Virus record (IMG/VR): IMGVR_UViG_3300006919_000188
Coordinates: 1 to 34,942 of that record
Strand: one strand, 5' to 3'
From: a virus
Length of the DNA stretch: 34,942 nucleotides
The notes beneath the pieces are model-generated. The model had not been told where the DNA came from. It saw nothing but the letters and a program-made list of their open reading frames with translations, and did not search any database. The position numbers and the translations under genes were made by a program. Positions 8,009-15,675 of the stretch are shown piece by piece. Each line of letters opens with the position of its first letter. The stretch's first letter is position 1.

Positions 8009-8991
8009 ATGAGGATTTCGAGGACAAGATAGACTCCAACGAGTCGAGCATACAAAGCTTAAAAGCTGAGATAGAAGACATTCTAAACAACCTTGGCGAT
8101 TTAGAAAATCAATTAACTGACTTAGGGGCGGAACCTGTAATAGCTGAAGGTGTGCAGGGCAAGTTTGCAATTCACTGGATCGACCCTGCTATTGAAGCGG
8201 AGACCGACTGTGCAGATATAAAAACCGTGCAGCAAGCACAGAGAGTGTTTTCTGAAGCTGCCATATACCGTGATAAATTTGGTACTACCCGTCGTATGAT
8301 TCAACACGGGGATGTACTTGTTTTAATGTGCAAAAACCCAGGTAAAGATGCAGAAACTACTGAAATTTATGATGACAGCGCGAGCTCCTGCTATTTTATC
8401 GGTATGTGCGTTGAAAACGACGACTCTATTCAACTAAGCCCTGAAGATGAAGACCCTGTACTCGCTCATACTGAAGACGCCAGGTCTGAAGATCTATATC
8501 AAGCGAGGAATAAAAGACATTTCATAGCATGGCAGACTTGCGGCGGGGGTGATAATTTCGCATTTAAAGAACCGGAATTTCAAAGCGGTACTTTTTGTTT
8601 AAACGGATCTCAAGCTACAGGCATCAAACTGAAATTTGAAGATCGTGAGGGGGGAGACCCATACTTACAGCAGACGGCTTTTGTGCCGCTACTCCCTCAA
8701 AGCATCGACTGTCCGGAGACAGGGGATATCGATTATATTTCCGACATAACTTCGGAAACGATTGCAGGAAGTGCGGGTGAAGCCGACACCGTTGTTTTAA
8801 GTAAAACGGTCAGAACTCTAAGGTTTTCAGGGGGTGTTCTTATCGACGATGTAGAAAATACCGCGGCTAGCGGAGTTATAACTAACCTTAACGGTTCTGG
8901 TTTTCAAAACTTTAAAGAAATAGAAATATGCGAAAACGGATCTGCTACCACTATTTTCGTACCATATTTTACCGACAACCCTAACCCTTAG
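8005..8991 (+). CDS. Structural protein with N-terminal coiled coil
   Basis: 328 aa. ATGA overlap with the preceding gene. Residues about 5-45 form a short coiled coil (SSIQSLKAEIEDILNNLG). The rest is acidic and beta-rich, with Cys residues (SSCYFIGMCV). The layout suggests a trimeric tail or appendage protein. I do not recognise the family. The start is fixed by the overlap and no SD sequence is present. Confidence 0.62.
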   Translation: MNEDFEDKIDSNESSIQSLKAEIEDILNNLGDLENQLTDLGAEPVIAEGVQGKFAIHWIDPAIEAETDCADIKTVQQAQRVFSEAAIYRDKFGTTRRMIQHGDVLVLMCKNPGKDAETTEIYDDSASSCYFIGMCVENDDSIQLSPEDEDPVLAHTEDARSEDLYQARNKRHFIAWQTCGGGDNFAFKEPEFQSGTFCLNGSQATGIKLKFEDREGGDPYLQQTAFVPLLPQSIDCPETGDIDYISDITSETIAGSAGEADTVVLSKTVRTLRFSGGVLIDDVENTAASGVITNLNGSGFQNFKEIEICENGSATTIFVPYFTDNPNP

Positions 8992-8993
8992 CC

Positions 8994-9614
8994 GTGGCTA
9001 AGTTAATTCACACCGCTGTAAAACAACAGTTGGATCCTAATGAGGGACCAAGTGAGTGGGCGACAGTATCACTACCTGTTTACGAGTCCTGCTTTGATGC
9101 TAACGGTTTTGGGGATTGGTCTTTCGTAGGGGCTATAGGCCCTACAACATTTACCTCATCCAAAATAGGTGCTTCTGCTAGTATAACTTTGCTGGATGTG
9201 GGAAATGGAACTAACGCTCTTCAACGAGCTGATATATTCATAGCTAACCCTGGATGTACACCCGCTGAATACGAATTAGACATTTCCGGAGTTATTGAAA
9301 CGTACAATGTCGGGTTTGAAGAACTGTCGGTTGGGGTGGACGGGGTTTTTCTCGATCTTGCAGGCACCACCCTCTCTCACGCCAATGGGGTTGACACATT
9401 TGTTTACCCTGCCGGATCTTTCGAAATTACCTCTCAGTTTGGCGACCAAGACAGTAACGATCTCGGCTCTACGGTTTTGGTCCCTACAAAAAGTATAATA
9501 TTAGAAGGCCCGTGTTTTACTCAAATTACTTTTTGGTCCAGTACCGTGGACGCACAGCACAACACCACTACTTTAGGAAATGTGAAATATGAAATCGAGA
9601 TAACCAAAATATGA
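8994..9614 (+). CDS. Structural protein, 206 aa, beta-rich
   Basis: GTG start two bases after the preceding stop; no better start exists near the junction. The sequence is soluble and acidic, with a run of beta strands and many Thr/Asp/Gly (SASITLLDVGNGTNAL), similar in style to phage tail or decoration proteins. It overlaps the next small gene by ATGA. The family is unknown. Confidence 0.6.
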   Translation: MAKLIHTAVKQQLDPNEGPSEWATVSLPVYESCFDANGFGDWSFVGAIGPTTFTSSKIGASASITLLDVGNGTNALQRADIFIANPGCTPAEYELDISGVIETYNVGFEELSVGVDGVFLDLAGTTLSHANGVDTFVYPAGSFEITSQFGDQDSNDLGSTVLVPTKSIILEGPCFTQITFWSSTVDAQHNTTTLGNVKYEIEITKI

Positions 9615-9763
9615 GCGATAAAGAAAAATCTAAAGGTCTCGGCGATACCGTAAAAAAGGTAACTGAAGCCCTTAAAATAAAGCAATGTTCAGCGTGTAAA
9701 CGCAGACAGGAAAAGCTCAACCGATTGTTTCCGTACAAACAAAAGCGTACAACTAAAGAGTGA
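9611..9763 (+). CDS. Small CxxC phage protein
   Basis: 50 aa, coupled on both sides: ATGA overlap upstream, and its stop overlaps the GTG of the next gene. The body LGDTVKKVTEALKIKQC followed by SACKRRQEKLNRLFPY matches a small protein type I know from many phage tail regions ('GLGDTV.K.T...GIK.C..C..R...LN..FPY'). Its function is undescribed. The CxxC pair could bind metal or form a disulphide. A CAACCGATTG palindrome lies inside the gene at 9722-9731, ahead of the large tail gene. Confidence 0.7.
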   Translation: MSDKEKSKGLGDTVKKVTEALKIKQCSACKRRQEKLNRLFPYKQKRTTKE

Positions 9764-12081
9764 GGTTTTTCCGGATACCATCCTTCACCGGGATCGAGTC
9801 GCATCGCGATGACGCCGATCGCGGGTCTCTTCGTTCAATCGAAGGTTGCTTGCCACATGGGCCGGGTGGCGTGCGCTCTGCTCCCGTGTGGGAAGAGGTA
9901 GGTGAGGTCGATATGTATTCTGAGACAGAGTATAATATGGTCTCAGCCGCTGATGACGGGAATGGAAACTCTCTATTGTTCGTATCCCGCCTTGGGCAGG
10001 TCACAGACATTGCCATACTATCATCAGAAAATACAGAAGTCGGACCTTTTGGTGCTAACTATCTCGTTTCTGACTCTATTGTTCACAACCAGAAAACCGG
10101 AGCCATCTCCCCAATAGGTGACCGGAAATTTGCGGTAGGTGACGGCACCGCTGAAGCTGTCTATGTAGGAAAAGGCCCTCCAGGTGGATCCGCTTCAGTT
10201 TTTCCTGATGAAGTGCTTTACCGCCAAGAATGGTCGCGATTCCCTAACTGTAAGCACTATGTGCAAGGACCTAACAAAACAATTTACGCTGCGGGTAACC
10301 CAGAAAAACCTTTAACTGTATACATTTCAGAACCCGCTGGATCGACTAACCCCAATGTAGACTCTCCTTACTCTACTGAACTTACACCTCCGGCAAACAA
10401 GCCAGGAAAGTTAAGCACGGTTGATATTTTGGCCAGTAAAGCAAGCAAGATTACTGCACTAACATCTAATGGGAATCAGGTAATTGTCCACACCGATAAA
10501 GGTTGCCATGTTCTATACGCCCCCTCTGCTGATCAGGCGAATACCGGATACCGAGTGGAGCAAGCCCCGTCTTCTGTTTTTTCCGCGGCTGTATCATCTC
10601 GAACAGCAATCTCAGATAACGGGTCTATGATCTTTTGGCTCGGTCACGACGGTCAAATATATAAGGACGAGTCCGCTAGTCGAGGGTCGGAGGACGCTAA
10701 AAAATTCACCGACCCTGAACAAGCAAACTGGAAGTCTAAAGGTGTATGGGAGAAGTCGCACCCTAAAGACTTGTCGGACTCTTTTTCATTTTATGACCCG
10801 CAATCTGGTTATTACTGGGTCTTTATAAAATCACTAGCTTCTCTCGATCACGCAGGATCTCTAAGCCCTAACCGACCCACTATGCTAGAAGCTTTACCGG
10901 CCGCCCCGAGCATTCCCGGGAATTTACAGGCTTCTATAGTAGCACCGTCGGAGCCTTTAACTTTAGCAGCTTTACCTCAAGCTCCAGCTCAACCCGGAGA
11001 TCTTCAGTCGCTAGTACAAGCACCTAGCTCCCCCACAGATTTTGTAGCTTTGCCAACCAATGCACCGGCAACGCCAACTGATCTAGTCGCATCACTCAAC
11101 CCACCACTTATCGGACCGGGATCGTTAGTCGCTAGCCTAATGCCTCCAGTTGCAGGTCCTACCAGTCTAAATACCTTACAATTGAACGCACCCACAGCGG
11201 GACCCTCAAGTTTGTCTAGTACTTTGCTGGCTCCGGCTGCAGGGCCAGTTGGTTTAAATGCTGGTTTTGCCGCTCCAGCAGCCGGCCCAACAGGTTTAAC
11301 CGCATCTAATGACTTTTTGTGGACGCAGTCTGATGCTTTTAGTGAGAGAAACTCTCTTTTAGCACTTAATACTACGTTCAATGCCGGCGGAACTATTCTT
11401 AACGCCACGGAATACACATGCGGCCTTAGTATTGCCAACACAGTACCAGCTACTACCCGTGTAGGTTTAGCTAATACTGGGGACGGAACCGCGACCAACC
11501 CAGATATGACTGCGTGGTACCCAGGTTCTATTAGGTCCGATAGAGCTGTGGCTTTTAATGACGGATTGGGTCGAGACAAGCAAGCTGTGTGGACCGGCTT
11601 TAATTATATAGGAACGCGAAATTTAGACGACTTTGACCCGAGCCTACTTCAGTGGAACGCTACTAATGGATCACAACATGCCTGGTCTTTTGATAAGGCG
11701 CGGGGTTTTGGGAGTACTGCTTCAGGTAGAACTTTTTTTCTAGTATATAACCCTACAGACGGGCGTTACTGCGTGCTTTCTGCGGAATGGCGCGATGTTG
11801 TCAACGGTGAGGCAGTAAATAATGGCGCTTACTCGTCGTTCCGAATTCTGGATAAACTAAACCACTTTAATAATGCGATGGACGCTGACAACCCTTACGG
11901 TTCCTACACCACACTAGACTTCAACCGGTACAGTGTTTATGTCGGCAACGGAGCGGTGGATAACACAATGGCACAGCAAGCCCAAAGCTTCCCCTTTAAT
12001 TTGAAATACACTATCCCAAACAGCACAATCCAGGGTGTGGAAGTCCGGGGGTTTGATAATACGGTTCTATCTACTTTCTAA
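9760..12081 (+). CDS. Large tail protein with ~10-copy degenerate repeat array
   Basis: 773 aa with a GTG start overlapping the preceding stop. Residues 1-360 resemble a beta-propeller-like tail tube or stabilisation protein (DNGNGNSLLFVSRLG, SDNGSMIFWLGHDGQIY), perhaps functionally like T7 gp12. Residues 378-517 (10,891-11,310) are about ten units of 13-16 aa of form 'AP..P..L.AS', for example LPAAPSIPGNLQAS and FAAPAAGPTGLTAS. Residues from about 520 form a Tyr/Asn/Gly-rich C-terminal domain. The repeat unit matches the first strand of fibronectin type III domains without the rest of the fold. A long minus-strand frame here is a shadow of the repeats. Confidence 0.7.
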   Translation: MRFFRIPSFTGIESHRDDADRGSLRSIEGCLPHGPGGVRSAPVWEEVGEVDMYSETEYNMVSAADDGNGNSLLFVSRLGQVTDIAILSSENTEVGPFGANYLVSDSIVHNQKTGAISPIGDRKFAVGDGTAEAVYVGKGPPGGSASVFPDEVLYRQEWSRFPNCKHYVQGPNKTIYAAGNPEKPLTVYISEPAGSTNPNVDSPYSTELTPPANKPGKLSTVDILASKASKITALTSNGNQVIVHTDKGCHVLYAPSADQANTGYRVEQAPSSVFSAAVSSRTAISDNGSMIFWLGHDGQIYKDESASRGSEDAKKFTDPEQANWKSKGVWEKSHPKDLSDSFSFYDPQSGYYWVFIKSLASLDHAGSLSPNRPTMLEALPAAPSIPGNLQASIVAPSEPLTLAALPQAPAQPGDLQSLVQAPSSPTDFVALPTNAPATPTDLVASLNPPLIGPGSLVASLMPPVAGPTSLNTLQLNAPTAGPSSLSSTLLAPAAGPVGLNAGFAAPAAGPTGLTASNDFLWTQSDAFSERNSLLALNTTFNAGGTILNATEYTCGLSIANTVPATTRVGLANTGDGTATNPDMTAWYPGSIRSDRAVAFNDGLGRDKQAVWTGFNYIGTRNLDDFDPSLLQWNATNGSQHAWSFDKARGFGSTASGRTFFLVYNPTDGRYCVLSAEWRDVVNGEAVNNGAYSSFRILDKLNHFNNAMDADNPYGSYTTLDFNRYSVYVGNGAVDNTMAQQAQSFPFNLKYTIPNSTIQGVEVRGFDNTVLSTF
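10891..11310 (+). repeat. Degenerate in-frame repeats in the tail gene
   Basis: About ten units of 39-48 bp code for 'AP..P..L.AS'. The protein pattern is conserved while the DNA has diverged, so the array is old and selected at protein level. Confidence 0.75.
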
Positions 12082-12088
12082 AAAATCA

Positions 12089-12098
12089 ACCGATTGAA
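12089..12098. promoter_or_regulatory. CAACCGATTG site upstream of FN3 gene
   Basis: CAACCGATTG followed by an AT-rich stretch (AAAAAATATTAATTTAAAA) lies 31 bp before the FN3 gene. It is the same near-palindrome as upstream of the fibre and scaffold genes. A promoter or operator role is inferred. Confidence 0.4.
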
Positions 12099-12128
12099 AA
12101 AATATTAATTTAAAACCAAAATACTGAT

Positions 12129-12413
12129 ATGGCATCGATTACTTTAACCTGGACAGCTTCGGATACTGCAACTGGCGGAACACCAACGCATTACGATATT
12201 TACCGTGTTCTTGGCGACGCGACCGAGCAAGTGGTGGACGATTCATCTACGGGAGCGTCTAATAAAATAGCTGATGTCGCAGGCACTATTTTAACTTATG
12301 ACGACGCCACCGTAGTCGCAGGTTCATCCTATTCATACACGGTGATCGCGAGAAACGCTGGCGGAAGCAGCGCGCCTGCCGACAACATAACCGCTAAGAA
12401 TATTTTAGCGTAA
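12129..12413 (+). CDS. Free-standing fibronectin type III domain
   Basis: 94 aa, nearly all of it one FN3 domain: ITLTWTASDTATGG (strand B), THYDIYRVLGD (strand C), a middle strand, SYSYTVIARNAGGSS (strands F and G). FN3 and Ig-like domains decorate phage virions and may bind carbohydrate. The protein begins at strand B; the usual A-strand 'P..P..L.A' is absent. That A-strand pattern is exactly what is repeated in the upstream tail gene. A CAACCGATTG site precedes the gene. Confidence 0.8.
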   Translation: MASITLTWTASDTATGGTPTHYDIYRVLGDATEQVVDDSSTGASNKIADVAGTILTYDDATVVAGSSYSYTVIARNAGGSSAPADNITAKNILA

Positions 12414-12418
12414 CCCTG

Positions 12419-13081
12419 ATGGGACTCACGACTCCAGCCGGGTTTGGAGCCTATGCTTTTAATGAGCGTACAAAATCCTTAGCCGGCCCGATTGCGAACG
12501 AAGACATTACCGCAGTCGCTAATCGGGAAAACTCGTCTGAAATTTACTGCGTAACCGCAGACCGGAAAATAAAAAAAACCGACCTTCTTGATTTAAACGA
12601 CGCATCATTTCCTGAATTTATTGATCCTTTTACAGATCTGGTGACACCTATTACTGAAGGTGTTATTGCCTCAGAATCAGGCCAAGGGTTTCACTACCGA
12701 GGGCTTTTTAGACCCGCCCCGTTTGAGGACGAGAGTACAGCCAACACGGCGATCAGCGACCCACTTTATTTCCCCGACTCTTACCTAGCGATTACAGAAA
12801 CCCACTGGATGCATTTAGGTGATGAGCACAACGAAAAACAGGTTCATCGGGTAGACCTCGCGTTCCACAAAAACTCATGTGGGCACCTTTGGCTTTATGT
12901 AAAAAATGAAGCCGGTAAGATATCCGGGCAATATAAAGGCATGCTAAAAGAGCACATGAAGGTCTTTACCAACATCCGAGGACGCCGGTTTAAGATTCAA
13001 ATGCTTATAGCGACCCATAAAAACTTCCCGTGGGCTCTACGGGAAATGACCGTAGGGCACCTGTACGGAAAAAGTTTTTAG
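12419..13081 (+). CDS. Virion-associated protein, 220 aa, unrecognised
   Basis: ATG five bases after the FN3 stop. The N-terminus (AGFGAYAFNERTKSL) and the C-terminal half (VHRVDLAFHKNSCGHLWLYV ... REMTVGHLYGKSF) look like a folded tail protein. The 'G.L.Gk' ending is common in phage tail-associated proteins found beside tail tubular genes. No enzymatic motif is seen. A structural role is inferred from its place between the FN3 gene and the end of the late block. Confidence 0.6.
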   Translation: MGLTTPAGFGAYAFNERTKSLAGPIANEDITAVANRENSSEIYCVTADRKIKKTDLLDLNDASFPEFIDPFTDLVTPITEGVIASESGQGFHYRGLFRPAPFEDESTANTAISDPLYFPDSYLAITETHWMHLGDEHNEKQVHRVDLAFHKNSCGHLWLYVKNEAGKISGQYKGMLKEHMKVFTNIRGRRFKIQMLIATHKNFPWALREMTVGHLYGKSF

Positions 13082-13091
13082 GCAACCGGTA
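13082..13091. promoter_or_regulatory. CAACCGGTA site upstream of last late gene
   Basis: GCAACCGGTAG lies 35 bp ahead of the start at 13,126. TATACCTTAATATACA follows and could supply a -10 element. It is a variant of the late-block palindrome. Confidence 0.35.
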
Positions 13092-13125
13092 GAGTTTTAC
13101 TTTCGTATACCTTAATATACAAAAC

Positions 13126-13362
13126 ATGGATGACGAAAAAGAGCAGGAAAATAAAACTACTATATTAATCGACGAGGTTGAGCATGTTTACGAAGACATG
13201 ACCGATGAGCAGAAAGTGATCATCGAACACATTACCGATCTTGGCCACAAGTCTAGAAAAGCTCAGTTAGAGCTAGACCAGTTAAATGTGGCCAAAAACG
13301 GCTTTGTCTCTATGCTTAAAGAATCGCTCGCTACGCAACCTGAAGAGTCCACAGACTCTTAA
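13126..13362 (+). CDS. Small acidic helical protein (DUF6447-like)
   Basis: 78 aa. EEHVYEDMTDEQKVIIEHI-type start (VEHVYEDMTDEQK), then 'HITDLGHKSRKAQLELDQLNV' (split HITDLGHKSRKAQLE and LDQLNV) and 'AKNGFVSMLKESL'. This resembles short phage proteins with an N-terminal strand followed by two helices (DUF6447-like), of unknown function. Its 3' end overlaps the convergent integrase gene by 32 bp, so transcription of the late block runs into the antisense of int. Confidence 0.6.
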   Translation: MDDEKEQENKTTILIDEVEHVYEDMTDEQKVIIEHITDLGHKSRKAQLELDQLNVAKNGFVSMLKESLATQPEESTDS

Positions 13363-14524
13363 TATCTTCGTCGATTATAGCGTCAGCGTAGCTGTCGTTT
13401 GTCGTACTAGCGTCAGCATGCCTTAAGAATTTCTGGGAGATGTAAATTCCTTCGGTGCTTGCTATATAGCTTCCGAACAATTTTCTTAACTCATGCAGAG
13501 GGTTCGCACGCTCCCATCCGATCGCACGAAGCTGATCCAGGCATTTTTTAAACGCTGTGTTTCCTTTGTCCATTCGATGAGACATTAAATAATCATCGCC
13601 CGACGCTTTATTAATTATAGCTTTAGCTATTGAGCTTGAGCCCATGGTAAAACCCTCATGACCTCCCTTAGGTTTAAAGGAATTTTCGGACACTATATTA
13701 ACACGCGCGCGAGAATCTCCCGCCCCAAGATCAAACCAATCCGCTCTAGCGTGATAAATCTCATTCCGGCGAAGACCGAAATAAAGGGCTAGGCCGATGA
13801 GCGTGTGAGTATCACCCTCGGTCTTTGGCCAAAGGTCGAAGGTCTTAAGTATTAGGTCAGTAGGCGGAAGTCGGTATTGTTTCTTTAAACCTCTAAAGAA
13901 TTCCTGCTTTTTAATAGAGTCTACAAAATCCATATTATAATCCTCGAACATAGAAATTCGGGTGAATACTGCTTTCATAGACCTAATGATGGAATTTATA
14001 GTCCTCTTCTTAGACGCGATTAAGCCCTGATCTGCTATACCGCTAAGGGATTTAAGCTTAAAATCTCGGAACATATTATCGTTAATACACCCTAGATCAA
14101 AGTCATCAACCTCTTGCTCTCCGGTTACCACCCGGGCAAACCGCTTCAACCCGTCTGTATAAACCCGAACTGAGCTTTGACTAAGCCCAGAAGAAACTCG
14201 GTTATCTTGTAAAACCTTAACTACCTGCGAAAGGGTAGGGGTCGGGTCTTTAGACATGGCGAACTTTTTCTTATTATACATCTCCAGAACTTCTTGATAA
14301 GGATTAAGAATTAGATGAGCTCGAATTTGATCGGCTAGCGCTAATGCTTTTTTCTTTTCGGTTCCGAGAGGCCAATAATTTTGAACTCCTCCGAATTGAC
14401 TTTTATATGTCCAGCTCCCTTTTTCCGTCCTCCGGAAAATCCGCGTACCCGACCGGGAACGCGCGACTGAATTGTGACTGCTTATGGTGTGTGGCATACC
14501 ATTATATATATTGTGTTTTTTCAT
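13331..14524 (-). CDS. int: Tyrosine recombinase integrase
   Basis: 397 aa. All catalytic elements are present: Arg252 in FGLRRNEI, beta-hairpin Lys (284 or 286 in NSFKPKGG), His344 and Arg347 in LHELRKLFGSY, His369 in LRHADAST, and nucleophile Tyr379 in TTNDSYAD. The N-terminal half has an arm-binding-like start (RIFRRTEKGSWTYKSQFGG) and a core-binding SAM-like region at about 95-200. It cuts and joins phage attP with the bacterial attB. An alternative ATG is at 14,497. The gene points away from the adjacent attP core (14,577-14,627), and an arm-like repeat overlaps its 5' end. It marks the phage as temperate. Confidence 0.95.
   Translation of the reverse strand: MKKHNIYNGMPHTISSHNSVARSRSGTRIFRRTEKGSWTYKSQFGGVQNYWPLGTEKKKALALADQIRAHLILNPYQEVLEMYNKKKFAMSKDPTPTLSQVVKVLQDNRVSSGLSQSSVRVYTDGLKRFARVVTGEQEVDDFDLGCINDNMFRDFKLKSLSGIADQGLIASKKRTINSIIRSMKAVFTRISMFEDYNMDFVDSIKKQEFFRGLKKQYRLPPTDLILKTFDLWPKTEGDTHTLIGLALYFGLRRNEIYHARADWFDLGAGDSRARVNIVSENSFKPKGGHEGFTMGSSSIAKAIINKASGDDYLMSHRMDKGNTAFKKCLDQLRAIGWERANPLHELRKLFGSYIASTEGIYISQKFLRHADASTTNDSYADAIIDEDIKSLWTLQVA
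14463..14484 (+). repeat. Arm-type direct repeat, left of attP core
   Basis: GCGACTGAATT-GTGACTGCTTA: two related 11-bp units one helical turn apart. It matches 14,694-14,715 at 19 of 22 positions. Lying about 100 bp left of the tRNA core, it is a candidate integrase arm site. It overlaps the 5' end of int. Confidence 0.55.
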
Positions 14525-14576
14525 TCTGTCCAGTAATCATGCGGGTTTTCATTATATACAGGGTGCCTGTTAAAAA

Positions 14577-14627
14577 TTTAGGATCTGGTATCCCATGGAT
14601 GTGAGGGTTCGACCCCCTCCTCGGGCA
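14577..14627 (+). other. attP: attP core: 3' half of a tRNA-Leu(UAG) gene
   Basis: The 51 bases read as a tRNA from the anticodon loop onward: TTTAGGA loop with anticodon TAG, TCTGG stem strand, class II variable arm ATCC-CAT-GGAT, T-arm GAGGG-TTCGACC-CCCTC, acceptor strand CTCGGGC and discriminator A. No 5' half is present upstream (CCAGA is missing), so it is not a functional tRNA. Phage tyrosine integrases commonly recombine at tRNA anticodon or T loops, and the phage copy restores the host gene. The intact host tRNA-Leu should begin GCCCGAG. Confidence 0.85.
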
Positions 14628-14647
14628 TTCCTTTGATTATCAACGAT

Positions 14648-14676
14648 TTGACACTTCTGTGTTATTTTGTTATACA
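14648..14676 (+). promoter_or_regulatory. Sigma70-type promoter for regulator pair
   Basis: TTGACA (14,648-14,653), a 17-bp spacer and TATACA (14,671-14,676) stand upstream of the gene at 14,731. The -10 lies inside a TGTTATACA dyad, so a repressor there would block it. Confidence 0.6.
14668..14676 (+). promoter_or_regulatory. TGTTATACA dyad, site 1
   Basis: TGT-TAT-ACA overlaps the -10 of the promoter for 14,731. It is one of five intergenic copies in the window. Confidence 0.5.
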
Positions 14677-14693
14677 TAGTGATAACGCAGAAT

Positions 14694-14715
14694 GTGACTG
14701 AATTGCAACTGCTTA
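14694..14715 (+). repeat. Arm-type direct repeat, right of attP core
   Basis: GTGACTGAATT-GCAACTGCTTA, the partner of 14,463-14,484. It lies about 70 bp right of the attP core and just before the gene at 14,731. Confidence 0.55.
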
Positions 14716-14730
14716 ATTTATATTAGGGAT

Positions 14731-15012
14731 ATGAAAGATTGGTTGGAGAAACAAAAATTGCAGGAAAACGATGTGCTTGATTCCGTAGGAATTCAGGCAA
14801 GACAGATAGCGGAGGATCTAATTCCACAGATTAGATTATGCGCTTTAGAGAACGAAAATGTCTCAGACATTTTGATCAAGGTGCATTTCGAATTCGACAG
14901 CGAAAAGACTGAGATATGGTCCGAGGGCGCGGTTAATTTCCCCCCAAAACAGAGCACATCAGAACTTCACGCCATTACCTATGTCGAAAAGCAAGACCTC
15001 GAAGGTTCTTGA
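14731..15012 (+). CDS. Hypothetical protein beside attP, 93 aa
   Basis: ATG 55 bp after the sigma70-like promoter. A predicted amphipathic helix (ARQIAEDLIPQIRLCALE) is followed by a short beta region (ILIKVHFEFDSEKTEIW). There is no DNA-binding motif I can name. It overlaps the HTH gene behind it by 32 bp, so the two form one operon, the only plus-strand unit between int and the replication block. That position suggests a role in the lysis-lysogeny decision or in integration control, which is inference. Confidence 0.6.
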   Translation: MKDWLEKQKLQENDVLDSVGIQARQIAEDLIPQIRLCALENENVSDILIKVHFEFDSEKTEIWSEGAVNFPPKQSTSELHAITYVEKQDLEGS

Positions 15013-15268
15013 TAAACTAGGTCTCACCAAGGAAGAAGTCCGTGCGGCTTTTTCTGTGGAGAAACCGGCATCTGAAAATAAACCTAAAAAAGGTTATCTT
15101 TTTCGCGCGGACCAGGCTCGTATGAGTAAACGCATGAAGCGTTGGAATAATATGATTTTTGCCCGGTTTATGGGAGGCACGCACCCAAAGGATATAGCTG
15201 ATGCAATTGGCGTAACCGAAGAATCTGTTCGTGTTCGGTTACGCCGGGCTAAATTCTTTTCGAATTAG
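14981..15268 (+). CDS. Helix-turn-helix regulator (sigma4/LuxR-like HTH)
   Basis: 95 aa. The C-terminal segment FARFMGGTHPKDIADAIG followed by VTEESVRVRLRRAKFF is a helix-turn-helix of the sigma region 4/LuxR type. The N-terminal half is basic and probably flexible (SENKPKKGYLFRADQARMSKRMKRW). It likely binds DNA near its own promoter or attP. It overlaps the upstream gene by 32 bp and converges with the nuclease gene at 15,265 with a 4-bp overlap. No CI-like repressor is seen elsewhere, so this is a candidate lysogeny regulator. Confidence 0.62.
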   Translation: MSKSKTSKVLDKLGLTKEEVRAAFSVEKPASENKPKKGYLFRADQARMSKRMKRWNNMIFARFMGGTHPKDIADAIGVTEESVRVRLRRAKFFSN

Positions 15269-15675
15269 ATAAGATCCCAGGCTTCTCTATACTTCTCGAA
15301 TTTAGCAGTCGATTCGGGGTTATCGGGGTAAAACCACAACGAAACTTTCCCGTCTAAAGCTTTGCACGGGATTATATACCAAGTGTCAGCATTTTTTAAG
15401 TAAACCGCTAAGATATCGACTTCGCGGCAGTCGATTGGCTTTTTCGAGCTGTGACCTGTTCCGGCTATTATTTTATAACGTCCGAAACCTTTGCTGTCCT
15501 CCTGATTTTTCGTCGTTCCTTTAACCTGCACTCTTTTAAGACTCCCTTCTGAACTAAGAATGCAGTCAACCGGGAGATTATCACCCGCCGGAATGTAAAG
15601 CCCGTGACCGAGCTCTAATGCTTTCGTAAAAAACTGGTACTCCCACAGAGTACCTAATGATTTATTACTCTTCAT
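15265..15675 (-). CDS. PD-(D/E)XK endonuclease
   Basis: 136 aa. The fold's catalytic set is visible: Glu12 in GTLWEYQF, Asp37 in NLPVDCIL, and Gln50-Val-Lys52 in KRVQVKGT. This is the pattern of small Hjc-like or PDDEXK_5 nucleases. They cut branched DNA or act as homing-type endonucleases; in phages they are often placed with replication genes. The ATG overlaps the stop of the primase-helicase (4 bp), so it is translated last in that operon. The specific substrate cannot be told from sequence. Confidence 0.78.
   Translation of the reverse strand: MKSNKSLGTLWEYQFFTKALELGHGLYIPAGDNLPVDCILSSEGSLKRVQVKGTTKNQEDSKGFGRYKIIAGTGHSSKKPIDCREVDILAVYLKNADTWYIIPCKALDGKVSLWFYPDNPESTAKFEKYREAWDLI

Noticed and set aside
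11004-11579. 191-aa minus-strand frame over the tail gene
   Set aside because: It is the antisense shadow of the Pro/Ala/Leu repeat codons; no start motif or context supports it.
14487-14495. A CCACACACC copy on the minus strand in the integrase 5' end
   Set aside because: It lies after the candidate ATG (14,497) and is read as Pro-His-Thr. No later start codon follows closely, so it does not fit the start-motif rule and may be chance.
14344-14604. Plus-strand frame across int and attP
   Set aside because: It is antisense to the integrase and runs into the tRNA remnant; no protein features.
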